From an uncultured beta proteobacterium (lineage in GTDB: Bacteria; Pseudomonadota; Gammaproteobacteria; Burkholderiales; Burkholderiaceae_C): 64,000 nucleotides of DNA. Of the stretch, positions 51,718-62,000 are shown piece after piece. The notes beneath the pieces are model-generated. The model searched no databases. It saw only the letters and a program-made list of their open reading frames with translations, and was not told the origin of the DNA. The DNA lies in assembly GCA_903960915.1 (NCBI GenBank), contig CAJCCO010000037.1, positions 33,228-97,227 of the forward strand, written 5' to 3'. The translations under genes were made by a program, and so were the position numbers. Position 1 is the stretch's first letter, and each line of letters opens with the position of its first letter.

Positions 51718-53190
51718 ATGAACAAGACATTTGCGACAGGTTTGATGTGGTTTCGACGCGATCTGCGGGTGGTGGACAACGCGGCGCTTTCCATGGCCCT
51801 GCAAGCCTGCAAGCAACTGCATTGCGTGTTTATTTTCGATTCCGAGATTCTTGAGCCGCTGCCGCGCAGCGACCGTCGGGTGGAATTCATCCGCGAATCG
51901 CTGTGCGAAGTCGACGAGGCCTTGCGCCAGCTCGCCGGCAAACCTGAAGCCGGGCTGATCGTGCGTCACGGCATTGCCAAGGACGAGATTTTGGCGCTGG
52001 CCAAGCAACTGGGCGTGCAAGGCGTGTTTGCCGCGCACGACTACGAACCGCAAGCCCGGGCGCGCGATGCCCAGGTGCTGGGCGCGCTGGCCAATGCGGG
52101 CATGGCCTTTCACACCTGCAAAGACCATGTGGTGTTTGAGGGCCGCGAGATTCTGACCCAGTCCGGCACGCCCTATGGCGTGTTCACGCCCTACAAAAAC
52201 AACTGGCTGGCCACCGTGACCCCGCAGCACTTGCGCCTGCGCGAAACCACGCCGTTTGCCCAGGCCCTGGCCGCCCGGCCACCCACTCTGCGCCAGGGCG
52301 TGCCTACGCTTAAGGCCTTAGGTTTTGAGACCACCAACTTAGCCAGCCTCAAGATACCCACTGGCAGCAGCGGTGGCCATGCCCTGTTTGAAGCGTTCTT
52401 TGACCGCATGGACAATTACCACGAAACGCGCGACTTCCCGGCCGTCAAAGGGCCCAGCTACCTCAGCGTGCACCTGCGTTTTGGCACGGTGTCGATTCGA
52501 CAACTGGCCGCTACCGCCTTGCAACGGCACATTCAGGGCAGCCGCGGTGCGTCCATCTGGCTGGGCGAGCTGATCTGGCGCGACTTTTACTTTCAAATTT
52601 TGAGCAACTTCCCGCACGTGGCCCAAGGGGCCTACAAACGCGAATACGACAGCATTGCCTGGGAAAAAGGCGCGCGCGCCAAGGCGCTGTTTGCCGCCTG
52701 GTGCGAAGGCCGTACCGGCTACCCGCTGGTGGACGCGGCCATGGCCCAGCTCAACCAGACCGGCTACATGCACAACCGCCTGCGCATGGTGGTGGGCAGC
52801 TTTTTGGTGAAAGACCTGGGCATTGACTGGCGCTGGGGCGAGCGCTACTTTGCGCAGCACCTCAACGACTTTGATTTGTCGGCCAATAACGGCGGCTGGC
52901 AGTGGGTCAGCTCCAGCGGGTGCGATGCGCAACCGTATTTCCGCATCTTTAACCCCATCAGCCAGAGCGAGAAATTCGACGCCGAGGGCAAGTTCATACG
53001 GCGCTACCTGCCCCAGCTTGGGACACTTTCCAAGGCCGCCATTCATGCGCCCTGGAAGGCCAAACCGCTGGAGTTGCAAATGGCGGGCATCACGTTGGGC
53101 CGCGATTACCCGCTGCCGGTGGTGGCCCATGACGAAGCGCGGGCGCTCACGCTGCAGCGCTATGCGGTGGTGAAGAAGCCACTCAAATAA
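51718..53190 (+). CDS. phrB: Deoxyribodipyrimidine photolyase
   Basis: 490 residues from ATG 51718 (GTG 51712 is in frame). N-terminal antenna domain: GLMWFRRDLRVVDNAALSMA. FAD-binding C-terminal domain: SIWLGELIWRDFYFQILSNF, GRTGYPLVDAAMAQLNQTGY, MHNRLRMVVGSFLVKDLGID and LSANNGGWQWVSSSGCDAQP, the class I CPD photolyase signature with the Trp residues of the electron chain. It repairs UV-made pyrimidine dimers with blue light. Confidence 0.96.
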   Translation: MNKTFATGLMWFRRDLRVVDNAALSMALQACKQLHCVFIFDSEILEPLPRSDRRVEFIRESLCEVDEALRQLAGKPEAGLIVRHGIAKDEILALAKQLGVQGVFAAHDYEPQARARDAQVLGALANAGMAFHTCKDHVVFEGREILTQSGTPYGVFTPYKNNWLATVTPQHLRLRETTPFAQALAARPPTLRQGVPTLKALGFETTNLASLKIPTGSSGGHALFEAFFDRMDNYHETRDFPAVKGPSYLSVHLRFGTVSIRQLAATALQRHIQGSRGASIWLGELIWRDFYFQILSNFPHVAQGAYKREYDSIAWEKGARAKALFAAWCEGRTGYPLVDAAMAQLNQTGYMHNRLRMVVGSFLVKDLGIDWRWGERYFAQHLNDFDLSANNGGWQWVSSSGCDAQPYFRIFNPISQSEKFDAEGKFIRRYLPQLGTLSKAAIHAPWKAKPLELQMAGITLGRDYPLPVVAHDEARALTLQRYAVVKKPLK

Positions 53191-53257
53191 TTCAACTCTG
53201 GCGAGATCTGTGACCGGGAAAGCCGGCCGCTCCAGACAACTGCGGACCCATGGGGAG

Positions 53258-55516
53258 TCAGAGCTGGCCGTCTGTCCTGGTGTCGAGCTGTTCAAAAGCC
53301 ATTTGAATGGCTTCAAAGTCGGCCGTCAAAAAGCCGAGTTGGTCCATGGCCAAGGACTCGGTGCCTAGCTGTTCAATGTCGTCTTCCAGGCGCTGAATCA
53401 ACTGGCGCAAGGTAGGCGAGCGAAGCATCAGGGCGCGGTCTTCCAGGGCGCGCAAAATGCGCAAACCTTCTTTGCGCGCACTCAGGTTGTCGGGCCGGGC
53501 AGACCATTGACGCAAGGCGCCGCGCAACTGCATCAGCAATGAAAAAGCGTCTTCGGGTGCTGCCTGCAAAAGGATGGGCGGTACCACCACCGGCTGGGTC
53601 ATGAACCGGGGCACAGGTGCCACCGGGGCTTGGGTGAGCGCTACCAGTGGAAAGTCCATGTCAGGAATGGCCAACAAGGCGCCGCGCAACTGTTGGTCAG
53701 GCTCTTTGAGAAAGCCGGCGGCAAACTGGTGCAACAGGCGGCGAATGTCTTCTGCCGCGTCCACAAACAACTGCGCCTGCACCGGCGTCACGCGCGCCTG
53801 CGGCAGCAAATGCTGCAAAGCCTGTTGCAAGGCCTTCGCCATGCCCGACAGGTCATGAAAACCCACGCTGCGCGAGGCGCTGTGCAGCGAACCGGCCAGG
53901 GCTGCCGTCGACTCGAACACCGGGCGGTGCAGCTCCAGCGCCCATTCACTGAGCTCCACCAGCAACTGGCGAGACCACTCGTCGGCCTCGTTGAGGAAGA
54001 TGTTGTAGATGGGAATGCTGATGCGCAGGCTGCCAATGATCTTGAGCTGCTCGTCATCGCCCGGGTCGCGCAAGGTATTGGGCGCACGCTCTGGGGGCGC
54101 AGCTGAGGCAGCGTCCGCAGGCAAGTCCATGGCGTCTACGTTCTCCAGCCACCAGTCCAGCGGCTCGGAGGCGCCGCTGTTGCTGACCTGCATGATGCGC
54201 GCAGCCAAGCGGCTGCTGCGCTCCGCCAGCGGACCGGCTTGAGGCTCCAGGCCTTCATGGGCCACCTGCAAATACAACAGGGCCGCCGACACTTCCTGCA
54301 GCATGACCGCAGAAGGCAACTGGCGGGAACGCGCCGCGCTGTCCGCGGCCTGCTTCAAAGCGTAAGCCAGGTCGCCGCTGGCCGGGTGCAATTGCAGCAG
54401 GGATTGCGCCAACAAGTCCATGTGCTCTTGTGCGTGCATGAACCGCAGGCTGCCATCGCTGTCCAGATTTGCCCAGGAAGCGCGCGCATCAGCCAGGCGC
54501 CTGCGGGTTTGCACCAGCAAAGCCAGGTCTGAACGGCCAAAGCGTGGCATTTCAAAATCAAACCCTTGTGACTGGCTTAGGCCATACGCAGCACGCACGG
54601 CACTGAGCACCGAGTCGCTGGCAACCTGGGGTTTCGCCAGCGCACAGAAAAACAGCAGGTCGCGGGCCAGGGGCTCCCACGTTGAGTCGGCCACGCTGGA
54701 CGGGGCGGGCGGTGCGGTGGCAGGCTCTGCCAGCGCTGCCCGCAGCATGTGAAACAGTTGGGAGGTGGCGCGTTTGCTGTAGACCGTGGCGGGGCACAAA
54801 CCCAGCGCAGAGGCTTCAAAAAAGGCGGCGGCCAGTTTCCAAAATATCTGCAGCGGCGCCTGGCGCTGGGCCAGTGCCCACTGCAAACAGATGTCGCGCA
54901 GGCTCTGGGCGGCCTCAGCATCGCCTGTTTTGATGACCTTCAACACGCTGCTGGCCACGCGGGCGCGCAGGGCTTCATCGGGCACCCATGCCGGCGCTAT
55001 CAAAGGTTCTGGCAGTGGCCACGTAATGGGCGTCCACTGCCAAGCCTTGGCGCTCTCAGACCACAAATCAGCCGGATGCACGCGCTGCGCCCCCACCAAC
55101 TCCTGCACCTCTCGGTAGGGTGCGAACAAGCCCATGGAGGTCACCGGCTTGTCTTTAAGCGCTTCTTCCATGAAGTTGATGAGCGCCAAAGTGGCACGCT
55201 CTGCTTGGTTAACCGCCGCTTCGGTGCAGGTGGCAGGCTGCTCGGCAAAGCGCTGGGCCAGCGACAAAAGGGCGTGCCACAAAGGGGCAGCAGCAGCCAA
55301 GGCCAGCCCGTTCAGTGCCTGGTTTGACTGCGCCAGGCGCTCACTGGCCAGTTGCAGCACCGCCGGCTCGCCTTGACGCAAAAAACGCCGCCAGGACTTC
55401 ACCGTCAGGTCCAGCGATGGGCGCACCGCATGGAGTAAGGCGGCCAGCGCAACCGGGCCCAACGCCGACCCTGGGGTGCGGCCTTCGGTATCAGCGGGAA
55501 AGGCGGTCTCTGTCAT
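53258..55516 (-). CDS. Truncated ChpA/PilL-like protein without kinase domains
   Basis: 752 residues from ATG 55516 (TTG 55546 is a weaker upstream start). The N-terminal part (SMGLFAPYREVQELVGAQRV with HPADLW; KIIGSLRISIPIYNIFLNEA; FVDAAEDIRRLLHQFAAGFL) is what I recall of the multi-Hpt front of ChpA/PilL, the pilus chemosensory kinase of Burkholderiales. Full proteins are far longer and end in CheA-type dimer, ATPase, CheW and receiver domains; all are missing, and the ORF stops 67 bases from the photolyase gene. The Hpt-like helix reads ALAGSLHSASRSVGF, with Gly where the phosphorylated His is expected. pilG, pilH, pilI and pilJ, usually found between rubredoxin and chpA, are absent. Either a remnant or a reduced scaffold. 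Confidence 0.7.
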   Translation of the reverse strand: MTETAFPADTEGRTPGSALGPVALAALLHAVRPSLDLTVKSWRRFLRQGEPAVLQLASERLAQSNQALNGLALAAAAPLWHALLSLAQRFAEQPATCTEAAVNQAERATLALINFMEEALKDKPVTSMGLFAPYREVQELVGAQRVHPADLWSESAKAWQWTPITWPLPEPLIAPAWVPDEALRARVASSVLKVIKTGDAEAAQSLRDICLQWALAQRQAPLQIFWKLAAAFFEASALGLCPATVYSKRATSQLFHMLRAALAEPATAPPAPSSVADSTWEPLARDLLFFCALAKPQVASDSVLSAVRAAYGLSQSQGFDFEMPRFGRSDLALLVQTRRRLADARASWANLDSDGSLRFMHAQEHMDLLAQSLLQLHPASGDLAYALKQAADSAARSRQLPSAVMLQEVSAALLYLQVAHEGLEPQAGPLAERSSRLAARIMQVSNSGASEPLDWWLENVDAMDLPADAASAAPPERAPNTLRDPGDDEQLKIIGSLRISIPIYNIFLNEADEWSRQLLVELSEWALELHRPVFESTAALAGSLHSASRSVGFHDLSGMAKALQQALQHLLPQARVTPVQAQLFVDAAEDIRRLLHQFAAGFLKEPDQQLRGALLAIPDMDFPLVALTQAPVAPVPRFMTQPVVVPPILLQAAPEDAFSLLMQLRGALRQWSARPDNLSARKEGLRILRALEDRALMLRSPTLRQLIQRLEDDIEQLGTESLAMDQLGFLTADFEAIQMAFEQLDTRTDGQL

Positions 55517-55547
55517 AAACGGGGCGTGGGCGTCAAGCAAGGGCAAT

Positions 55548-55721
55548 TTAAATGTTCACCATCTCGAAGTCTTCTTTGCGGGCGCCACATTCGGGGCAGG
55601 TCCAGTTGATGGGCACCTCGCTCCAGGGGGTGCCGGGGGCAATGCCGTCCTCGGGCGCGCCCAGCGCCTCGTCATAGATCCAGCCACAAATCAGACACAT
55701 CCAGGTTTTGGACTCATTCAC
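55548..55721 (-). CDS. Rubredoxin
   Basis: 57 residues from GTG 55721; the next ATG is inside the first metal motif. Two iron-binding knuckles: MCLICGWIYDEALGAPEDGI and NWTCPECGARKEDFEMV. It is a small one-electron carrier in the cytosol; partners unknown. It lies between thiD (divergent) and the ChpA-like gene (same strand, start 31 bases on). Length and motifs are typical. Confidence 0.94.
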   Translation of the reverse strand: MNESKTWMCLICGWIYDEALGAPEDGIAPGTPWSEVPINWTCPECGARKEDFEMVNI

Positions 55722-55833
55722 GGTAAAAGCGCCTTCGAATAGAATTGAACGATTGAAAAAAACGGCCTTCGCGATCAACGCGCAGCACGTCCAGATGTGC
55801 TGCATTTTGCCTCATTAAGCCCCCGGCCAGACC

Positions 55834-56796
55834 ATGTCTTCTCCCTCCTCACCCTCCTCCCTCGCCCCCCCCACGCCTTCTGCGGCCACCGACGAGGCGC
55901 AGCTTGACGACGGCCAGCCCGCCTGTGTGCTGGTATTTAATGCCAACGACCCCAGCGGCGCGGGCGGCCTGGCGGGTGATGTGACCGCCATTGCGTCGGT
56001 AGGCGCGCACGCGCTGACGGTGCTGACCGGTGCCTACGCCCGCGACACGGCCGAGATTTTTGGGCACTACGCCATGGACGAAGAAGCGGTCAGCGAGCAG
56101 GCCCGCGCCGTGCTGGAGGACGTGCCCGTGCAGGTCATCAAGGTCGGCTTTGTGGGCTCGCCAGAAAACCTCAGCGCGGTGGCCAGCCTGGCCTCGGACT
56201 ACGCCGAGGTACCTTTGGTGGCCTACATGCCCAGCCTGTCCTGGTGGGAAGACGTGCAAATTGACCTGTATCTGGACGCCTTCAAAGAACTCATGCTGCC
56301 GCAAACCACCGTGCTGGTGGGCAACCACAGCACCCTGTGGCGTTGGCTCTTGCCCGACTGGAGCACCGAGCGCCCCCCAAGCGCACGCGACATTGCCCGC
56401 GCGGCGCATGAATTTGGCGTGCCGTACACCCTGGTCACCGGCATTGCCCTGCCCGACCAGTTCATTGACAACGTGCTGGCCTCGCCGCATGAGGTGGTGG
56501 TGAGTGAAAAATTTGAGCGCTTCGAAGCCCAGTTTTCTGGTGCTGGCGACACCCTGAGTGCGGCCCTGGCGGCGCTTTTGGCCAGTGGCAATGACCTGTC
56601 CGAATCGGTGAGTGAAGCCCTGAACTACCTGGACCGCTGCCTGGGCAGTGGCTTTCGCCCCGGCATGGGCCACGTGCTGCCCGACCGTATGTTTTGGGCG
56701 CAAGACGAACTCGACCTTGACGACGCGGCCGAGGACGGCCCCGAAGCCCCTTCCCTCTTCAACATGGAATTCTCCCCTTATGACACCAAACACTGA
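55834..56796 (+). CDS. thiD: Hydroxymethylpyrimidine/phosphomethylpyrimidine kinase ThiD
   Basis: 320 residues, ribokinase fold. A Ser/Pro/Ala-rich N-terminus of about 25 residues precedes [40 protein letters not shown] and the anion-hole motif [20 protein letters not shown] with catalytic Asp. The C-terminus is extended with an acidic tail. It phosphorylates the thiamine pyrimidine precursor twice. It overlaps hemL by 17 bases in another frame, as often seen in this group. Confidence 0.9.
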   Translation: MSSPSSPSSLAPPTPSAATDEAQLDDGQPACVLVFNANDPSGAGGLAGDVTAIASVGAHALTVLTGAYARDTAEIFGHYAMDEEAVSEQARAVLEDVPVQVIKVGFVGSPENLSAVASLASDYAEVPLVAYMPSLSWWEDVQIDLYLDAFKELMLPQTTVLVGNHSTLWRWLLPDWSTERPPSARDIARAAHEFGVPYTLVTGIALPDQFIDNVLASPHEVVVSEKFERFEAQFSGAGDTLSAALAALLASGNDLSESVSEALNYLDRCLGSGFRPGMGHVLPDRMFWAQDELDLDDAAEDGPEAPSLFNMEFSPYDTKH

Positions 56797-58093
56797 CCGC
56801 AACATTGCCCTGTTTGAACGCGCCAAGCTAGTCATTCCCGGCGGCGTCAACTCCCCTGTGCGGGCCTTCAAGGCGGTGGGCGGCACACCCCGGTTTGTTA
56901 CCCGCGCTGAGGGTGCCTATTTTTGGGATGCCAATGGGCAGCGCTACATCGACTACATCGGCTCCTGGGGCCCGATGATTCTGGGCCACGGCCACCCCGC
57001 TGTGGTTAAAGCCGTGCAAGACGCCGTACTGGAAGGCTTTTCCTACGGTGCCCCCACCGAGCGCGAAGTAGAGCTGGCTGAAGAAATTCTGCGCCTGGTG
57101 CCCTCCATGGACATGGTGCGCCTGGTGAGCTCCGGCACCGAAGCGGCCATGAGCGCCATTCGACTGGCGCGCGGTGCCACCGGGCGCAGCAAGCTCATCA
57201 AGTTTGAGGGCTGCTACCACGGCCACGCCGATGCGCTGCTGGTGAAAGCCGGCTCCGGTCTGGCCACCTTTGGCAACCCCACCAGCGCTGGCGTACCCGC
57301 CGAAGTGGTGCAACACACGCTGGTGCTGGAGTTCAACAACCTGGAGCAACTGGAAGAAGCTTTTGCGCTACACGGCCCCGAGCTGGCCTGCCTGATGATG
57401 GAGCCCATAGCTGGCAATATGAACTTTGTGCGCGCCTCGGTGCCGTTTGTTAAACGCTGCCGGGAACTGTGCAGTCAGCACGGCGCGTTGTTAATTTTTG
57501 ACGAAGTGATGACCGGTTTTCGGGTGGCGCTGGGCAGCGCGCAAAGCGTGTACGCGCGTGATCTGCCCGGCTTTGAGCCCGACATCACCGTCATGGGCAA
57601 AGTCATTGGCGGCGGCATGCCTTTGGCGGCCTTCGGCGCACGCCGCCACATCATGAATTTTTTAGCCCCATTGGGCGCGGTCTACCAGGCCGGTACCTTG
57701 TCGGGCAACCCGGTAGCCACCGCTTGCGGCCTGGCCACGCTGCGTGAAATTCAAAAACCCGGTTTCTTTGACGAGCTGTCGCGCAAGAGCCGTTTGCTGA
57801 TTGACGGCCTGACCCAAGCCGCCAAAACCGAAGGCGTGGCGTTTTGTGGCGACAGCGAAGGCGGTATGTTCGGCTTTTTCCTCTTCGACCAGCTGCCGCA
57901 AAACTACGCCAAGGTCATGACCACCGACAACGCCCGCTTCAACCAGCTGTTCCACGGCCTGCTGGACCGCGGCGTCTACATTGCCCCCGCGCTGTACGAA
58001 GCCGGCTTCATGAGCGCCGCCCATACCGACGCCGACATAGCCACCACCGTAGCCGCCGGCCATGCGCTGTTCAAACAGCTGGGCCAGGCTTAA
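56780..58093 (+). CDS. hemL: Glutamate-1-semialdehyde 2,1-aminomutase
   Basis: 437 residues from ATG 56780 ([20 protein letters not shown]). PLP enzyme that makes 5-aminolevulinate, the first haem precursor in the C5 pathway. Marks: [80 protein letters not shown] and the PLP Lys in [20 protein letters not shown]. The start lies inside the end of thiD. The last gene before the HigBA pair. Confidence 0.97.
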   Translation: MTPNTDRNIALFERAKLVIPGGVNSPVRAFKAVGGTPRFVTRAEGAYFWDANGQRYIDYIGSWGPMILGHGHPAVVKAVQDAVLEGFSYGAPTEREVELAEEILRLVPSMDMVRLVSSGTEAAMSAIRLARGATGRSKLIKFEGCYHGHADALLVKAGSGLATFGNPTSAGVPAEVVQHTLVLEFNNLEQLEEAFALHGPELACLMMEPIAGNMNFVRASVPFVKRCRELCSQHGALLIFDEVMTGFRVALGSAQSVYARDLPGFEPDITVMGKVIGGGMPLAAFGARRHIMNFLAPLGAVYQAGTLSGNPVATACGLATLREIQKPGFFDELSRKSRLLIDGLTQAAKTEGVAFCGDSEGGMFGFFLFDQLPQNYAKVMTTDNARFNQLFHGLLDRGVYIAPALYEAGFMSAAHTDADIATTVAAGHALFKQLGQA

Positions 58094-58304
58094 ATACTGC
58101 GAAGCCGGCGAGCCCATCCTTGCGCCCAGCTACGGGTATTTGTCAATGAGACAACGCAAGCGTAAGGTAGCGTCAGCCATGCAAACCTATGGCGTGCGGC
58201 CAAAATGACTGCCGTATTGAGCGATTTTGGCTACGTCCACTGAGCAGAGTCAAACTAAGGCTTGGGACTCAAGCGATGCCTCGTTCATCACCTCAAAATA
58301 GCTT

Positions 58305-58333
58305 TTGACTTTAGTAACGGCTCTCGTTACTAT
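58305..58333 (+). promoter_or_regulatory. Sigma-70 promoter of the higBA operon
   Basis: TTGACT (58305-58310), 17 bases, TACTAT (58328-58333): near-consensus boxes at ideal spacing. The expected start of transcription falls at about 58339-58341, on the higB start codon itself, so the message may be leaderless. Confidence 0.8.
58312..58332 (+). promoter_or_regulatory. Palindromic operator between the -35 and -10 boxes of higBA
   Basis: TAGTAACG (58312-58319), GCTCT, CGTTACTA (58325-58332): perfect 8-5-8 inverted repeat filling the promoter spacer and part of the -10 box. Binding by HigA would block RNA polymerase, giving autoregulation. Confidence 0.85.
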
Positions 58334-58338
58334 CAGGC

Positions 58339-58617
58339 ATGATTCAAAGCTTCAAATGCAGCGACACCCAGGCCCTGTTTTTTGGAAGGCGAGTCGCTAG
58401 GTTTGCCAACTTTGAATCTGTGGCCTTACGCAAGTTGCAGCAGATTCACGCTGCAATGGTGCTTGAATTTTTGCGTGTGCCTCCTGGCAACCAGCTTGAA
58501 GCCCTCAAGGGCGACCGCAAGGGCCAGCACAGCATCCGCATCAACAACCAATGGCGTGTGTGCTTTGTGTGGGCAGGAGGTCATGCTGCCCGAGTTGAAA
58601 TTGTCGATTACCACTGA
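58339..58617 (+). CDS. higB: HigB toxin (RelE/ParE superfamily)
   Basis: 92 residues. KLQQIHAAMVLEFLRVPPGN, LEALKGDRKGQHSIRINNQW and RVCFVWAGGHAARVEIVDYH are the HigB/RelE-family marks, with Arg and His residues typical of the ribosome-dependent mRNA cutting site. It is encoded ahead of its antitoxin, the HigBA order. The sequence directly before the ATG holds no Shine-Dalgarno, in keeping with a leaderless start. Confidence 0.93.
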   Translation: MIQSFKCSDTQALFFGRRVARFANFESVALRKLQQIHAAMVLEFLRVPPGNQLEALKGDRKGQHSIRINNQWRVCFVWAGGHAARVEIVDYH

Positions 58618-58629
58618 AGGAGAGTCACC

Positions 58630-58935
58630 ATGCCCCGCGAAGTCCCCCTGATTCACCCCGGCCTTATCTTGCTGGAAGACTGGCTCAAGCCCATGGGAAT
58701 CAGTCAGTACGCCCTTGCCAAGGCGATTGATGTGCCGCCCCGTCGCATCAATGAGATCGTCAAAGGCTTGCGCGGTATCACCGTTGACACAGCCCTGCGC
58801 CTGAGTGTGTTTTTTGGCACTGATGCGCAGAGCTGGGTCAACCTGCAAACCCACTACGACACCGAGTTGGCACGTGAGGCCATGGCAAGCGTTCTCGGGC
58901 GTATTGTGCGGCGTGAAGTGGTTGAAACCAGCTAA
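58630..58935 (+). CDS. higA: HigA antitoxin, XRE-type DNA-binding protein
   Basis: 101 residues; AAGGAG ahead of ATG 58630. HPGLILLEDWLKPMGISQYA and LAKAIDVPPRRINEIVKGLR are the helix-turn-helix of HigA, ending with FFGTDAQSWVNLQTHYDTEL. It neutralises HigB and represses the operon through the palindrome at 58312-58332. The strong ribosome site compared with higB would favour antitoxin over toxin. Confidence 0.95.
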   Translation: MPREVPLIHPGLILLEDWLKPMGISQYALAKAIDVPPRRINEIVKGLRGITVDTALRLSVFFGTDAQSWVNLQTHYDTELAREAMASVLGRIVRREVVETS

Positions 58936-59019
58936 GCGAACAAGCTCAGGCTCAATGCCGAAAGTTGCGCACACCGCTGTAGACCATGGCTACGAGCTAA
59001 TTTGAATAATCCAAGATTT

Positions 59020-62000
59020 TTAGCGCTCGTTCATGGCCCCGCCAAAGGCTTTGTAGATTGGCTTGGCCAGGTACTTAAGCACTGAGCGGCGGCCGGTTTT
59101 GATGTCGACTGTGGCGGTCATGCCAGGCTTGAACACCACCGCGGCCAGCATCGGGTTGGGGTGGCTGAGGGCCTTGTCGGCGTCGAGCTTCACGTGGGCT
59201 CGGTAGTAGCTGCTACTTTGGCCATTGGCGCCTTGCTCGACCAAGGTGTCCGAGCTCAGGTACACCAAGTTGCCGTCTAGGCTGCCGTACACCGAATAAT
59301 CAAACGCATCCAGCTTGATGCTCACCGGCAAGCCCAACTGCAGCTGCCCAATGTCGACCGGGTTGATCTTGACCTCAAACACCAGGCCGCCCTCGGTGGG
59401 CGAAATCTGCATCATTTCGTCGCCCGCGCGCAGCACGCCGCCAATGGTGGTGACCTTCAGGTACTTCACCACGCCGGCGATCGGAGCGGTCAGTACCGTG
59501 TGGCCCAGCACACTTTTGCGTTCGTCGAGTTTGAAGGAATTGGCCGCCAGGTCTTCGGCCAGTTTGCTGGCCTCGGCGCGGGCGTCTTGCAGGTACTTGT
59601 TGCGCGTGGCGTTGATCTTGCCTTCAATGTCCACGGTCTGGCGCTTGGCGCGCATCACCTCCAGGCGGCTGGTGTCACCGTTTTTGAGCAACGCCTCGTT
59701 CATGCGCAGTTCCTCGCGCGCCATGTCCAGCGCCTGTTGCTGGTTGGCCAATTCATCGTCCAGGCTGCGCTTGCGCTGCTCATAAAGCGCTTGCTGAACC
59801 GCCACAATCTTCGGGTAGGCCCGCAGCGATGGCGGGTACACAGGTGCCATCTCTTTGGCCTCTGCCTGTGCGCGTGCCAAGGCGGTGGTCAGCGCTGCTT
59901 CTTTGGCGCGGCTTTCTTCAAAGCCGGCCACCGAGCGCTCGCGCTCCATCACCGCCAGTTCCTGGCCGGCCTTGACGCTTTGGCCTTCTTCGACCAACAG
60001 CTTTTCCAGCACGCCGCCGTCGGCCGACTGGATCACCTGGGTGCGGGCCGTCGGAATGATCTGGCCCTGGGCGCGCACAGTTTGCTCAATTTCAAACAAG
60101 GCGGCCCACAGCAAGAAGGCCACCATGGCGCACAGCAGCAGCATCGTCAGTGACACGAAGCCACGCTGCTCTGCGGGCTGTGGTCTGGGCTGTGGGTTTT
60201 GCTGTGGCCCAGCTTGGGGCGCTGGCGGCGTCTGCAGTTTTTGCAGCACCTGTGCCTTGGGTCCATCCATCACCACTTGCTGGTTCGCCACCACGATCAG
60301 GCGGTCCACCAGGTCAAACATTTCGGCCTTGTGCGTCACCAAAATCAGCGTGTCAGCGTTGCCAATGGCTGCCTTGAGCGCTTGTGTCACCTGTTGCTCC
60401 AGGCCCCGGTCCATGGAAGCGGTGGGTTCGTCCAGCAACCAGATGCGCGGCTGGCGCAAGAAGGCCCGTGTCAGGTTCACCAGTTGGCGCTGCCCGCCCG
60501 ACAGGCCAGTGCCACCCTCAAAAATCTCTAGCTGCAAGCCCTTGGGGTGGTTGGCGATGACCGTTTGTAACAAGCCGGTGTCGCGTGCGGCCTGCAAAAT
60601 CCCCTCGTCGCCGGGGTCGAGCAGGCCCAAAATCAGGTTGTCGCGCAAGCTGCCAGCAAACAGGCGCCCGTCTTGTTGCACATAACCCAGGCTCTCGGCC
60701 AGCAGCGGCTTGGACAGGTGGGCAATGTCCACGTCGTCCAGCAAAATGCGCCCCTCTTGCGGTTTGTACATGCCCGACAACAGGCGCAGCAGCGTGGTCT
60801 TGCCCGCACCAATGGGGCCGAGCACACCGATTTTTTCGCCCGGCCGAATCACCAGGTTCGGTACTGTCAGCGCTTTTTTGCCGCCGTAATTGGCCACCAC
60901 GCCCTCAAAGCGGTAGGCTCCCTTGATGTTGGCCAGCACAATCGGCGCCTCTTGGCCGTGGTGGTCGTCTTGCAAGGCCCACAAACGGTCCAGCCCTTGC
61001 AGTGCTGCTTTGGCGTGGGCCCATTGCACCAGCTGGCCGGGAATCATCGACACCGGGTTCAGCACCCGTCCCGACAGGATGGAGCAGGCGATCAGGCTGC
61101 CCAGCGTCAGCTCGCCGCGGCTCACCAGCAAGGCGCCTGAGGCCACCAGCAGCGTGTACGACACCTGCTGCAGCGCGCCGGCCAGGTGCTGTGCATGTTC
61201 GCTGACGTTGCGCATCTGCAAGTCGCTGTCGCGGGCGTCGTCGGTGGTCTTCATCCAGCGCGACAACATGCGCCAGCCACCCTGGCCGGACTTGATGCTC
61301 TCGGCGCCCTCAATGCTCTCCACCAGCAGGCCGGTTTTCTTGTTGCTGGCGGTATTCGATTGGTTGGCCAAGGTGTCGACTTGCTTGCGGTAGTAAATGC
61401 CCACAAGCAGGCAGACTACAAAAAATGCCATCGGAATGGCAGCCAGCCAGCCCCCGATCAGCGCCATCACACCCAGAAACAGCAGCGCAAACGGCGCGTC
61501 CACCAGCAAGCTGGAGGTGGCCGAAGTGAAGAAGCCGCGCACGGTCTCGTAGCCTCGCATTTGGGCGGACAGGGCGCCCACGCTTTGCGGCAGTTGGTCA
61601 AGGCGCACCGCCAAAAAGCGCAGGTACACCGTGCGCGCCAGACGCTGGTCCACCGCGTCAATCAGGCGATCGTACAGGCGGCTGCGCACGCGCTTGGCCA
61701 GCCACTCAAACACAATTGCGCCCAGCACCCCCAGCGTCAGCACCAGCAGGGTTTGCGCTGCCGCCGTGGGGATCACGCGGTCATAGACTTGCATGCTGTA
61801 AAACGAGGTCACCAAGGCCAACACATTGATCATCACGCCCCCCACCAGCGCATCGCGCATGAGGTTGCCGTGGCTGAACAACTCATGGCGGATCAGCTGG
61901 TACACCGGGCTGTTGCTGGCCGAGTAGGGCCGGGTCAGGCGCAGGGTGGCGATGACGTGGCGGTCCAGTTGGGCGTCGGCGCACTCGTTCCAGCGGTTGT

